Source of the DNA: RGIG995 sp045543655 | GTDB taxonomy: Bacteria > Bacillota > Clostridia > Oscillospirales > UBA644 | Reading direction: 5' to 3' | Length of the DNA stretch: 64,000 nucleotides | Assembly (NCBI GenBank): GCA_045543655.1 | Contig: JAZPXN010000078.1 | Coordinates: forward strand, 1 to 64,000 | Shown: positions 51,081 to 59,552 of the stretch, piece by piece | Layout of the letters: every line of letters begins with the position of its first letter | Position numbering within the stretch: the stretch's first letter is position 1 | Notes under the pieces: model-generated | What the model was told of the DNA's origin: nothing | The model's database searches: none | What the model saw: only the letters and a program-made list of their open reading frames with translations | Made by a program: the position numbers and the translations under genes

Positions 51081-51431
51081 ATGGGATCGAATTTTAAGCA
51101 GAATAGAGTCAATGAAGAGATCAAACGTGCCGTGGCTTCGATCCTTTCGGAAGTCAAGGATCCCCGGATCCCTCCCATGCCCACAGTGGTCTCCGTGGAG
51201 GTTTCGGGGGACTTGAAATACGCTAAGATCTATCTCAGTTTTCTTGGGAATTACGACGAAGCTGAAGTCCGCAAGGGGCTGAAGGCCTGTACCGGGTACG
51301 TGCGCCGCCGGATCGGAGAAACGGTTCGAATGCGCAGTACTCCGGAACCGATCTTTATTCTGGACCACTCTCTCGAACAGGGGATCCGGATCAGTGAGAT
51401 TCTCAAAAAATTGGATAACGGAAACGATTGA
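51081..51431 (+). CDS. rbfA: Ribosome-binding factor A
   Basis: A 116-residue KH-fold protein that matures the 16S rRNA 5-prime end. It has NRVNEEIKRAVASILSEVKD, VVSVEVSGDLKYAKIYLSFL and MRSTPEPIFILDHSLEQGIR. AAAGGATAG lies before ATG 51081. It follows infB and overlaps the next reading frame only at its stop codon. Confidence 0.95.
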   Translation: MGSNFKQNRVNEEIKRAVASILSEVKDPRIPPMPTVVSVEVSGDLKYAKIYLSFLGNYDEAEVRKGLKACTGYVRRRIGETVRMRSTPEPIFILDHSLEQGIRISEILKKLDNGND

Positions 51432-51433
51432 TT

Positions 51434-52399
51434 ATGAATCAGGAGTATATTAACGCTTTCCGGGATCTGATGGATATGGACGACGTTCTCATCCTCGTCC
51501 ATCGGAACCCGGACGGCGACTGCCTCGGTGCAGCCTACGCGCTGAAACGGGCCTTTGAAAACCGTGGCCGTCGGGTTTGCGTTGCTGCTACCGGAACCGT
51601 GGATCGTAATCTGCGGGATATTACCGACGGTGCAGAAGAATTGAAGCCTCGATTTTTACCTTCCGCCATCGTTTCGGTGGACGTGGCTACGCAGCAGATG
51701 CTGGGGCCGGATCTTGCTCAATATGCGGATTCGGTGGATTATAATATTGATCATCATTATACGAATACGGAATACGCTCGCACCAATATTGTTTTTGGCT
51801 CCGCTTCTTCTGCGGGGGAGGTCCTTTTTGACCTTTTTGTTGCCTGTGATATGGAGATCGACGACGTAATGGCCGAAAAGCTTTACGCCGCCATTGCCTT
51901 TGATACCGGCTGCTTTCGGTATTCGAACACGACGGCGCACACCCACGCCGTGGTTGCGGAATTGATGAAGCACTCTTTTGACGCTCCTGCTGTGGTGCGA
52001 AAAATGTTTGACGTGGTGCCCCTGCGCCAGTTGAAGATGGAGAGGGCGGCTCTTGAAGCTTTGCAGATCTTTCATGACGGTGCCGTGATCCTTTTGCCCA
52101 TTACGCGGGTGATGCTGGAGGAGAATGGGGCTGCCGACGAGGACGTTTCCGGAATGGTTTCCCTGATTCGTCGTATTGAAGGCGCCGTTGTCTGCGCCAC
52201 CTTGAAGGAGACGAAAGAGGGCGACGTCAAAGTATCTCTCCGCTCTGCAGACGACGTATTCGACGTATCTGCCGTTGCTGCCGTATTTGGCGGTGGCGGT
52301 CACGTGAAGGCTTCCGGATGCCTGATCAAGGCCTCTATGGAGGATGCGACCGCCCGGTTGCTTGCCGCCATCGAAGCCCGTCTGCCCGGAAAGGAGTAA
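51434..52399 (+). CDS. nrnA: DHH-family bifunctional oligoribonuclease/PAP phosphatase NrnA
   Basis: A 321-residue enzyme of the DHH/DHHA1 family. Metal ligands lie in VHRNPDGDCLGAAYAL, VSVDVA, NIDHHYTNTEYA and FDTGCFRYSN; FGGGGHVKASG is the DHHA1 substrate motif. It degrades short RNA oligomers and 3-prime-phosphoadenosine 5-prime-phosphate. ATG 51434 is preferred; a TTG at 51428 is in frame but overlaps rbfA. It has its usual place between rbfA and truB. Confidence 0.94.
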   Translation: MNQEYINAFRDLMDMDDVLILVHRNPDGDCLGAAYALKRAFENRGRRVCVAATGTVDRNLRDITDGAEELKPRFLPSAIVSVDVATQQMLGPDLAQYADSVDYNIDHHYTNTEYARTNIVFGSASSAGEVLFDLFVACDMEIDDVMAEKLYAAIAFDTGCFRYSNTTAHTHAVVAELMKHSFDAPAVVRKMFDVVPLRQLKMERAALEALQIFHDGAVILLPITRVMLEENGAADEDVSGMVSLIRRIEGAVVCATLKETKEGDVKVSLRSADDVFDVSAVAAVFGGGGHVKASGCLIKASMEDATARLLAAIEARLPGKE

Positions 52400-52402
52400 G
52401 CC

Positions 52403-53278
52403 GTGATTCTTCTTGTGGATAAGCCTGCCGGGATGACCTCCCAAAAGGTCGTTGCAAAAATCAAACACGCCTCTGTGCATAAGTTAAAGATCGGGCACAC
52501 GGGGACTCTGGACCCGATGTGTACCGGTCTTTTGCCGGTTTTAACTGATCGGGATACCAAACTGACCCAATATTTCCCCCATCGCAAGTCGTATCTTGCT
52601 TCCGTCCGCTTCGGTCTGAAAACCGATACCGGGGACGTAACGGGGGAGACGCTTGAGACCTCCGACCTTCCGACGGAAGATCAATTTCGTGAGGTTCTGC
52701 CTAAAATGGTCGGGCCGTGCCTCCAGATCCCACCCATGTATTCTGCCGTTCACGTGGAGGGAAAGCGACTTTATGAGCTTGCCCGCATGGGCGTAGAGGT
52801 GAAACGGGAGCCCCGGCAGATTGAAATATTTGATCTTGCTTACGTGGATCGGCTCGCAGAAGATGAGTTCCGTTTCTCGGTTACCTGCTCTACCGGTACT
52901 TATATTCGCACGTTGTGCGAGGATATTGCCGCAAAAATGGGGCTTTGTGCCACCATGTCAGCCCTTCGTCGTACCCAGTCCAACGGGTTTGCTCTTTCCG
53001 ACGCCCATTCGCTTGATGAGGTTCTTTCTCTTGCGGAGCAGGATCGGCTTCGAGAGATTGCGGTCCCCACCGAGTCTGCGTTTTCGCATTTACCTGCCGT
53101 TACCGTGCCGGAAAGCGGAAGACGCTACTATTTGAACGGAGGGCTTCTTACTCTGAACCGGCTGTCCCCGGTTCCGGATTCCGTCGGGCTATATCGCGCT
53201 TATGCCGAAGACGGCCGCTTTATCGGCCTTCTTGAGGTGAAAGACGGAGTTTCAAAATCCGTATTTTCCATTGACTGA
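52403..53278 (+). CDS. truB: tRNA pseudouridine(55) synthase
   Basis: A 291-residue enzyme. The catalytic Asp is in GHTGTLDPMCTGLLPVL, and RFGLKTDTGDVTG, PPMYSAVHVEGKRLYELAR and CSTGTYIRTLCEDIA are further conserved blocks. It makes pseudouridine 55 in the T loop of tRNAs. The start is GTG 52403 with AAGGAG upstream, 3 bases after nrnA. Confidence 0.96.
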   Translation: MILLVDKPAGMTSQKVVAKIKHASVHKLKIGHTGTLDPMCTGLLPVLTDRDTKLTQYFPHRKSYLASVRFGLKTDTGDVTGETLETSDLPTEDQFREVLPKMVGPCLQIPPMYSAVHVEGKRLYELARMGVEVKREPRQIEIFDLAYVDRLAEDEFRFSVTCSTGTYIRTLCEDIAAKMGLCATMSALRRTQSNGFALSDAHSLDEVLSLAEQDRLREIAVPTESAFSHLPAVTVPESGRRYYLNGGLLTLNRLSPVPDSVGLYRAYAEDGRFIGLLEVKDGVSKSVFSID

Positions 53279-53302
53279 TTTTTTAGAGGGGAGGTCTTTT
53301 CT

Positions 53303-54181
53303 ATGTCCGTTGTCACGGTTGGTGATTTTGACGGGGTTCATCTTGGACATCGAAGCTTGCTCCGTGCCGTGGTGTCTATGGCGGAGACTATCGGGGAGCC
53401 TTCCGTTGCCCTTACCTTTGATCGCAATACGAAAACAGCCCTGGGAAAGACTCCGGAGCTTTACCTGACCGACAGGGAAGAGAAATGCTCCTTGATTTTG
53501 GGTGAGGGAATTGAGGACGTTTGCATCGTACCTTTCGACGAATCTTTTCGTGAGAAATCTCCGGAAGAATTTCTGATTTTTCTGAAAGAGCGATGGGGGT
53601 GCAACCACCTTGTAGGCGGAGAGGATTTCCGCTTTGGCAAAAACGGCATGGGGGGCTTGACTGACGGTGCCGTGGTTTGCGGGATTCGTCAGCACGTGGT
53701 GGATCTAAAATCCGATCTGGTAAAAATCTCTTCCTCTGCCATCCGCGCCGCCTTGGGAGACGGTTTGATTGAGCGGGCCAACTCCTGGCTCGGCCATACG
53801 TATTCAGTCTCCGGAAGGGTGATTGAGGGGAAGCATCTCGGTCGCACGATCGGATTCCCAACGGTAAATATAGAAGCGCCGGCCGGAAAGGTTCTGCCTT
53901 GCAACGGCGTATACGTCACCGAAACCCTGCTTGATGGGAAGATCTACCGCTCTGTGACGAACGTAGGAGTTCGGCCGACGGTGGGATCCTCCAACCTCAG
54001 GAACGTGGAGACTCATATTCTCTACGCGGACGGCGATTTTTACGGCAGAGAAATTACGGTTCGCTTTCTTTCACGACTCCGGGACGAAAAGCGTTTTTCG
54101 AATCTTGGAGAGCTGATGCAGCAGCTTCGCATCGATCGGGATATGGCTTTTTCTTGGCACAATCCGGAACATTTTTCGTGA
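53303..54181 (+). CDS. ribF: Bifunctional riboflavin kinase/FAD synthetase
   Basis: A 292-residue two-domain enzyme. The N-terminal adenylyltransferase has VGDFDGVHLGHRSLL (HxGH) and VGGEDFRFGKNGMG; the C-terminal riboflavin kinase starts at about residue 168 with VIEGKHLGRTIGFPTVN and ends with VRFLSRLRDEKRFSN. It makes FMN and FAD. GAGGGGAGG precedes ATG 53303. It ends the translation operon; rpsO does not follow. Confidence 0.95.
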   Translation: MSVVTVGDFDGVHLGHRSLLRAVVSMAETIGEPSVALTFDRNTKTALGKTPELYLTDREEKCSLILGEGIEDVCIVPFDESFREKSPEEFLIFLKERWGCNHLVGGEDFRFGKNGMGGLTDGAVVCGIRQHVVDLKSDLVKISSSAIRAALGDGLIERANSWLGHTYSVSGRVIEGKHLGRTIGFPTVNIEAPAGKVLPCNGVYVTETLLDGKIYRSVTNVGVRPTVGSSNLRNVETHILYADGDFYGREITVRFLSRLRDEKRFSNLGELMQQLRIDRDMAFSWHNPEHFS

Positions 54182-54239
54182 TTATGCATAATAAACGAAG
54201 TTTTCGGGGTGTTTTCGGTAATATGTCACAAAAATAACC

Positions 54240-54268
54240 TTGATTTTTTGTGTAAAATATGGTATACT
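54240..54268 (+). promoter_or_regulatory. Sigma-A promoter of the PucR regulator and ftsEX module
   Basis: TTGATT (54240-54245), 17 bases, TATACT (54263-54268). The start near 54275 gives a leader of about 100 bases; I see no named riboswitch in it. Confidence 0.72.
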
Positions 54269-54374
54269 ATAGTGGAAGTTGACCAACATATTTGTATTTC
54301 AGCCTACCAAGCACATCAATTTTCACAACTGCGTTGTCTCTTCAAAAACGGGAAAAAAGGATTGGGAAGAAAAA

Positions 54375-55460
54375 ATGTCAACAAAAATTTACCAGGAATT
54401 GATCCAGAAAACGAGGGACGTCACCGACCGTGTTATCGGCGTTGTGGACGAGACCCGCTCTATCGTGGCCTGCAGTGATCTCGCTATGATCGGCCAGGTG
54501 GTTGATGCGAACGTTGCGGAATATTTCACGATGTCCGACGTTGCGGTGATCAACGGCTATACATACCGCGTGATCGGTTCCCGGGTTAAGTGCGAGAGCT
54601 TTGTTTTCGTGAAAGGGGCGGATTCCGCTGCGGAAACGTTGTCCGGAGTTCTTTCTCTCTCTTTCAATACGATCAAAGAGTATCACGATGAAAAGTACGA
54701 CAAAGGGAACTTTGTCAAAAACGTTATGCTTGAAAATATCCTTCCCGGTGACATCTACCCGAAGAGCAAGGAGCTGCACTTTAACGGGGACATCCCCCGG
54801 GTCGTGATCCTGATTCGTCTCGTGGACCGGACCGAAGTTTTTGCCTACGATATCGTCCAGAATCTCTTTCCTGAAAAGACGAAAGATTTCGTCGTCAACG
54901 TTGGGGAGAACGATATTGCTCTCGTCAAAGAGGTCAAGGCCGGCGTTCAGCAGAAGGATCTGGAGAAACTGGCCCGCTCCATCGTCGACACCTTAAACTC
55001 CGAGTTCTATACTCGCGCCGTGGTTGGGATCGGGACGGTTATCAGCAATCTTCGTGAACTTTCCCGTTCGTATAAGGAGGCACAGGTTGCAATCGAGGTC
55101 GGCAAGGTCTTCGACGTGGAAAAAGTCATTATGAGTTATTCCAACCTCGGGATCGGCCGTCTGATTTATTATCTTCCCAATACGCTCTGCAATATGTTCC
55201 TTGCTGAGGTCTTCAAGAAGGGCTCCATTGAATCCCTGGATCACGAAACGCTTTTCACGATCCAAAAGTTTTTTGAAAATAACCTAAACGTGTCCGAAAC
55301 TTCCCGCAAACTCTTCGTTCACCGCAATACGTTGGTGTATCGGTTGGAAAAGATCCGCCGCCTGACCGGATTGGATTTGAAGCAGTTTGATCACGCTATC
55401 GTATTTAAGGTGGCCCTGATGGTGCGGAAGTATCTGGATTCCAACCCGACGAAGTATTGA
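54375..55460 (+). CDS. PucR/CdaR-type helix-turn-helix regulator
   Basis: A 361-residue cytoplasmic protein. The N-terminal half (STKIYQELIQKTRDVTDRVI then RSIVACSD) resembles the sugar-diacid recognition domain of CdaR proteins. The C-terminal part is the PucR HTH_30 domain (LNVSETSRKLFVHRNTLVYR then LEKIRRLTGLDL). Members are ligand-responsive activators. ATG 54375 follows GGGAAGAAAAA, a modest ribosome site; the longer in-frame reading begins upstream at 54279. The gene is directly upstream of ftsE, 13 bases apart, so it may control the cell-wall module, but the ligand is unknown. Confidence 0.82.
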   Translation: MSTKIYQELIQKTRDVTDRVIGVVDETRSIVACSDLAMIGQVVDANVAEYFTMSDVAVINGYTYRVIGSRVKCESFVFVKGADSAAETLSGVLSLSFNTIKEYHDEKYDKGNFVKNVMLENILPGDIYPKSKELHFNGDIPRVVILIRLVDRTEVFAYDIVQNLFPEKTKDFVVNVGENDIALVKEVKAGVQQKDLEKLARSIVDTLNSEFYTRAVVGIGTVISNLRELSRSYKEAQVAIEVGKVFDVEKVIMSYSNLGIGRLIYYLPNTLCNMFLAEVFKKGSIESLDHETLFTIQKFFENNLNVSETSRKLFVHRNTLVYRLEKIRRLTGLDLKQFDHAIVFKVALMVRKYLDSNPTKY

Positions 55461-55473
55461 TCGGAGGCTCGTT

Positions 55474-56163
55474 TTGATCCAGTTTATCAACGTTTTCAAA
55501 AAGTACCCGAAATCGGGGACTATGGCGTTGCGCAAGGTGAATCTCACCATTGAAGACGGAGAATTCGTCTTCATTACGGGGAATTCCGGCGCCGGGAAAT
55601 CCACAATGGTGCACCTTCTGACCTGTGAGGATTTTCCGTCGAAGGGTGACGTGATCGTGGACGGTGTGAATACCCGTCACCTGTCCCGCCGTCAAATTCC
55701 CAAGTATCGCCGCAGAATCGGCATCGTTTTTCAGGACTTTCGTCTGATTCCCAATCTTACCGTTTACGATAATATTGCCTTTACGCTCCGCGTGGTGGGG
55801 CGCCGTCGGAAGGAGATTGCCCGCCGGGTTGAGCGCGCCATGGAATTGGTCGGACTGACGCATAAGGCGAAGGTGTATCCCGATCAGCTTTCCGGCGGTG
55901 AGCAGCAGCGTGTTGCCGTTGCCCGTGCCATCGTCAACAGTCCCTCCCTGATCATTGCCGACGAACCCACCGGGAACGTAGATCCATCCCTTTCCGTGGA
56001 GATTATGAATATGTTACTCCGCATCAACGAAATGGGAATTACCGTCGTCGTGGTCACTCACGAGCAGCATCTGGTTGACCAGATGGACAAGCGTGTGCTT
56101 CGTATTGAAAAGGGACGTCTCGTTTCGGATACGTCGGAAGAACCGGAGGAGGAAGAAGCATGA
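55474..56163 (+). CDS. ftsE: Cell division ATP-binding protein FtsE
   Basis: A 229-residue ABC ATPase. Walker A is ITGNSGAGKSTMVHLL, the signature is QLSGGEQQRVAVARA, and Walker B is LIIADEPTGNVDP. With FtsX it controls peptidoglycan hydrolases at the membrane rather than transporting a solute. The start is TTG 55474 with GGAGG upstream, and its stop codon overlaps the ftsX start codon by ATGA. Confidence 0.96.
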   Translation: MIQFINVFKKYPKSGTMALRKVNLTIEDGEFVFITGNSGAGKSTMVHLLTCEDFPSKGDVIVDGVNTRHLSRRQIPKYRRRIGIVFQDFRLIPNLTVYDNIAFTLRVVGRRRKEIARRVERAMELVGLTHKAKVYPDQLSGGEQQRVAVARAIVNSPSLIIADEPTGNVDPSLSVEIMNMLLRINEMGITVVVVTHEQHLVDQMDKRVLRIEKGRLVSDTSEEPEEEEA

Positions 56164-57035
56164 GTTTTGACAGCCTTTGGTTCCTCATTAAGAGTGCGGT
56201 GAATAATCTTTACCGTAATTTCCTTCTTACGGTGGCCTCCGTCACGGTCCTCACGATCTGCCTTACCTTGCTTGGATGTACCACGTTGGTTATTCAGAAC
56301 GTAAATCTTTTCGTGGAAGAGATCGGAGAGAGCCGCATCGCCGTTTTTTTGGAAGAAGATATGGACGATCTGGATACCGTCCGTTTTAAAGAAGAATTGA
56401 TTGCTATCGGAAACGTTGGGAACGTTACCTACGAGACGAAAGAGCAGGCGCTGTCCAATTATCTGGAATCTCTCGGCGACGGTACCGGCATGGAAGAAGC
56501 CCTTGACGCAGATACCTTCCGCGCTTCCATGATCTTTGAAATTATGGATCTTTCCAAGTACGATCAAACCCTTTATGAGATCGGAAAACTGGACGGCGTC
56601 GGAGAAATTCAGGAGCGCCGTGACGTGGTAGAGGGTATTCTTGAGATTCGCCAGGTCATCACCTTCCTCTCCATCTGGGTCATCGCCCTGTTTTTCGTGG
56701 TTTCCATGTTTATTATTATGAACTCCGTAAAGCTTTCGGTCTATGCCCGGCGGTTGGAGATCAACATTATGAAATACGTTGGTGCTACCGACTTTTTCAT
56801 TCAGTTGCCTTATTTTATTGAAGGTATGATTATCGGTCTTATGGCCGGCGTAATCTCTTTCTTCGTTCAGTTTTACGTTTATACTGCCGTTCTGTTCCCC
56901 ATTCTTTCCGAGTTTTTTACCCCCATTTCCTTTACGGCCAATCTGACCTATTGGATTCTGTTCTTCCTGGTAGGCGGGGTTTTGATCGGCATTATCGGTT
57001 CCGTTTACCCGGTGAAGAAATATCTTAAAGTTTAA
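56160..57035 (+). CDS. ftsX: Cell division protein FtsX
   Basis: A 291-residue membrane protein with four helices: one near residue 25 (LLTVASVTVLTICLTLLGCT), a large extracellular loop (about 50-160), and three in the C-terminal half (VITFLSIWVIALFFVVSMFI; a PYFIEGMIIGLMAGVISFFV segment; WILFFLVGGVLIGIIGS). FtsX transmits the FtsE ATP cycle to an extracellular hydrolase; the M23 protein encoded next is the obvious partner. Confidence 0.95.
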   Translation: MSFDSLWFLIKSAVNNLYRNFLLTVASVTVLTICLTLLGCTTLVIQNVNLFVEEIGESRIAVFLEEDMDDLDTVRFKEELIAIGNVGNVTYETKEQALSNYLESLGDGTGMEEALDADTFRASMIFEIMDLSKYDQTLYEIGKLDGVGEIQERRDVVEGILEIRQVITFLSIWVIALFFVVSMFIIMNSVKLSVYARRLEINIMKYVGATDFFIQLPYFIEGMIIGLMAGVISFFVQFYVYTAVLFPILSEFFTPISFTANLTYWILFFLVGGVLIGIIGSVYPVKKYLKV

Positions 57036-57063
57036 TCCGTTTCCTATTTTTTAAGGTGGTTTT

Positions 57064-58248
57064 ATGACGAAAAAAATCCTCACGCTCCTAATGGTTCTTG
57101 TCCTTGCTTTGTCTGCCGTTCCGCTCTTTGCGGTTGCGGCTCCCGCCTCGTCCGTGGACGACGCCCGGGGGCAGATCAGCGCCTCCCAGAACAAGCAAAA
57201 AGAGCTGGAGGCAAAGTTGGAAGCTTCGAAAAAGCAGGAGAAGGCCTACTCCGAGCAGAAAGAAATTCTGGAGCAGCAGTTGGGTGAGTTGAATACGGAA
57301 ATCAGCGCTTACGATCTGGTTATTTCCGAATTGGACACTCAGATTGCCGCGATGGAGAAATCCATTGCCGATGCGGAGACTTCCTATAACGAGAATATCG
57401 ACAAATTCAAGGCTCAGGCCCGAGCGACTTATGAAAAAGGGCAGGTGTCTTATCTCGACGTTCTCCTTGGTTCCGGAAGCTTTTCCGATTTCCTCCTGCG
57501 CCTCGATTACGTCAAGCAGGTCGCTCTTCACGAACGGGAATTGCTCGATACTATCACCACCAGCATCGCCACCATTAAAAATAACAAGGCTCAGGTCGAG
57601 TCGAAGCGCACGGAGCAGGTGGAAGCCCGAACTGCCGTTGCAGACCGCAGAGCCGCCGTAGCCTCCAAAAACAACGATCTCCAGTCCCTCATCAATAGGA
57701 TGAATTCCGATCAGGCTTATTATGATAAACTTATTAAGGCCGAGCAGGAAAACGAGGAGAAGCTGAATCAGTGGATCCAGGATGAGCTTTCCGGCAGAGG
57801 AGAGTCCGACGTAGTTTACGATACCGGCGAATGGCTCTGGCCTGTAGCGAGAGGAAACAGTTATCATTACGTTTCTTCCGGTTACGGTTGGCGCACCTTG
57901 AGGGGGAAACGCAGTTTCCACTATGCCATTGATATTGCCGTTCCTCAGGGAACCAACGTTCTTGCCAGTAAATCCGGAGAAGTGATCTATTCCGGCTGGA
58001 AGAATGGCGGTTACGGCTGGCTTGTTCAGATCGACCATGGCAACGGTTATGTTACTTATTATCTCCATCTCAATTCCCGCCCCATCGTGAGCGTGGGACA
58101 GCACGTGGAGAAGGGACAGGTGATCGGTTACGTTGGCATGACCGGCGGCACCAGCACCGGCTATCACTTGGATATTCGCTTTTACGTTAACGGTCAACCC
58201 CAAAACCCCTTGAATTATCTGAAAAAACCCAGTTGGCTGACACGCTGA
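57064..58248 (+). CDS. Secreted coiled-coil M23 (LytM) protein, EnvC/PcsB-like, with altered zinc site
   Basis: A 394-residue exported protein. Residues 1-28 are a signal peptide (ILTLLMVLVLALSAVPLFAV, then AAPASS). About 35-245 is coiled coil in two arms, as in EnvC and PcsB partners of FtsEX. The C-terminal LytM domain keeps H286 and D290 (FHYAIDI) and H335 (YYLHLN), but where active enzymes read HxH it has H368-L-D370 (GYHLDIRF), so one zinc ligand is Asp instead of His. It may be a weak enzyme or a pseudo-hydrolase that activates others. It is 28 bases after ftsX and 13 before the S41 gene. Confidence 0.85.
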   Translation: MTKKILTLLMVLVLALSAVPLFAVAAPASSVDDARGQISASQNKQKELEAKLEASKKQEKAYSEQKEILEQQLGELNTEISAYDLVISELDTQIAAMEKSIADAETSYNENIDKFKAQARATYEKGQVSYLDVLLGSGSFSDFLLRLDYVKQVALHERELLDTITTSIATIKNNKAQVESKRTEQVEARTAVADRRAAVASKNNDLQSLINRMNSDQAYYDKLIKAEQENEEKLNQWIQDELSGRGESDVVYDTGEWLWPVARGNSYHYVSSGYGWRTLRGKRSFHYAIDIAVPQGTNVLASKSGEVIYSGWKNGGYGWLVQIDHGNGYVTYYLHLNSRPIVSVGQHVEKGQVIGYVGMTGGTSTGYHLDIRFYVNGQPQNPLNYLKKPSWLTR

Positions 58249-58261
58249 TCGGAGGTTCTTT

Positions 58262-59482
58262 ATGAAGAAGTCCACCAAAAGCATTCGCTACGGGACGATG
58301 TTCTTTCTTTTGGTTGCGGCTGTCATTCTTACGGCCATCGCAACATATTTTTACGTGAGCCATAAAGTTGACAATCTGGGCCGCAACCAGCAGATCTATA
58401 CCAAACTGAACAAGGTAAACGATCTGATCAATAAAAACTATATCCTTCCCATTGATCCCGTTTACGGCAACGATCTGATTCTTGACGGCATCGTGGAAGG
58501 GTACGTTGACAGTCTCGGAGACGAATATTCCTACTATCTTAACGAAACCAACTACCGTCTTTCTTCCAATGCGGCCGGGTCCTCCAGCGTGAATATCGGC
58601 GTCCGGCCTGCTTACCATAAGAAAAGCGGTGGCGTTCTGGTGGAGTTTGTTAAGAATAATTCCCCCGCCCAGTCTGCCGGCATCGAGGCCGGTGACGTGA
58701 TCGTCTCCGTGAACGGTACCGACGTTACCGAGCTTGGTTATCGCAACGCCGTGGCAGCCCTTTCCGGGGAAGAGGGGTCGGAGGTCGTTCTGTCCCTGAT
58801 GCGGGATGGTGAGGCCTCTCCCATTACTTTGACCGTCACCCGGAGTGCCTTTGATCCGGAAACGGTTCAGCACCGCTTGTTGGAGTCGGGAATCGGCTAT
58901 TTGTATATCAATGATTTTGACGTTTCCACGGTTTCAGAGTTCTCCGCAGCCGTTGAGACGCTCCGTGCCGCCGGAGCCCGTGGGTTGATCCTTGATCTTC
59001 GTTTCAACGCAGGAGGCGATCTTTCCTCTGCATTGGACGTTTTGGATAAGGTCATGCCTGCCGGCATTATGTGTTCCGTTAAGGAGCTTTCTGCCGAGGA
59101 GCAGGTCTCCTATTATTCCGATGAAGCCCATCTTTCCGAAAAAATCGTAATCTTACAGAATTTTGCCACCTCCGACGTGGCCGAAGTATTCTGCGGGGCT
59201 CTTCGGGATACCGGCTTTGCTACCGTTGTGGGCGACGTTTCCCGGGGGAAGGGTGTCGGACAGCGGGATATCCCATTGTCGGACGGTACTGCCATCCATA
59301 TTTCCACCTACGAGTACCTTACCCCCAACGGCACCGAATTCCATGAGGTTGGTATTACGCCCGACGTCAGCGTAGCTCTTTCCGAAGAGAAGATCAGCGG
59401 GTTTTTGACCTTGGCCGCCGCAGATGACGATCAGCTTCAGACTGCACTTCAGACCCTTCGGTCTCAACTCGGAACATCCTGA
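58262..59482 (+). CDS. S41-family (C-terminal processing) peptidase homologue lacking the serine nucleophile
   Basis: A 406-residue single-pass protein with an N-terminal helix (MFFLLVAAVILTAIATYFYV), a PDZ domain (about 110-190; AQSAGIEAGDVIVSVNGTDV) and an S41 fold. The catalytic Lys is present at K330 (RGKGVGQ), but the residue 25 positions before it is D305 (ATSDVAEVF), where active family members have Ser. It is therefore probably a pseudoprotease, perhaps regulating its paralogue downstream or presenting the PDZ domain to substrates. GGAGG precedes the ATG. Confidence 0.82.
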   Translation: MKKSTKSIRYGTMFFLLVAAVILTAIATYFYVSHKVDNLGRNQQIYTKLNKVNDLINKNYILPIDPVYGNDLILDGIVEGYVDSLGDEYSYYLNETNYRLSSNAAGSSSVNIGVRPAYHKKSGGVLVEFVKNNSPAQSAGIEAGDVIVSVNGTDVTELGYRNAVAALSGEEGSEVVLSLMRDGEASPITLTVTRSAFDPETVQHRLLESGIGYLYINDFDVSTVSEFSAAVETLRAAGARGLILDLRFNAGGDLSSALDVLDKVMPAGIMCSVKELSAEEQVSYYSDEAHLSEKIVILQNFATSDVAEVFCGALRDTGFATVVGDVSRGKGVGQRDIPLSDGTAIHISTYEYLTPNGTEFHEVGITPDVSVALSEEKISGFLTLAAADDDQLQTALQTLRSQLGTS

Positions 59483-59494
59483 TGAACGACGCTT

Positions 59495-59523
59495 CGATTC
59501 GGCTTTAGATTAAAGCCGGATCG
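59495..59523 (+). terminator. Terminator-like hairpin between the two S41 genes
   Basis: A 13-bp stem CGATTCGGCTTTA (59495-59507) with TAAAGCCGGATCG (59511-59523), one G-U pair, loop GAT, followed by ATTCCTTTTGTTG. The ribosome site GGAGG of the next gene begins 16 bases later, so it probably lowers rather than blocks downstream expression. Confidence 0.6.
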
Positions 59524-59552
59524 ATTCCTTTTGTTGTTGGAGGCATTGATTT

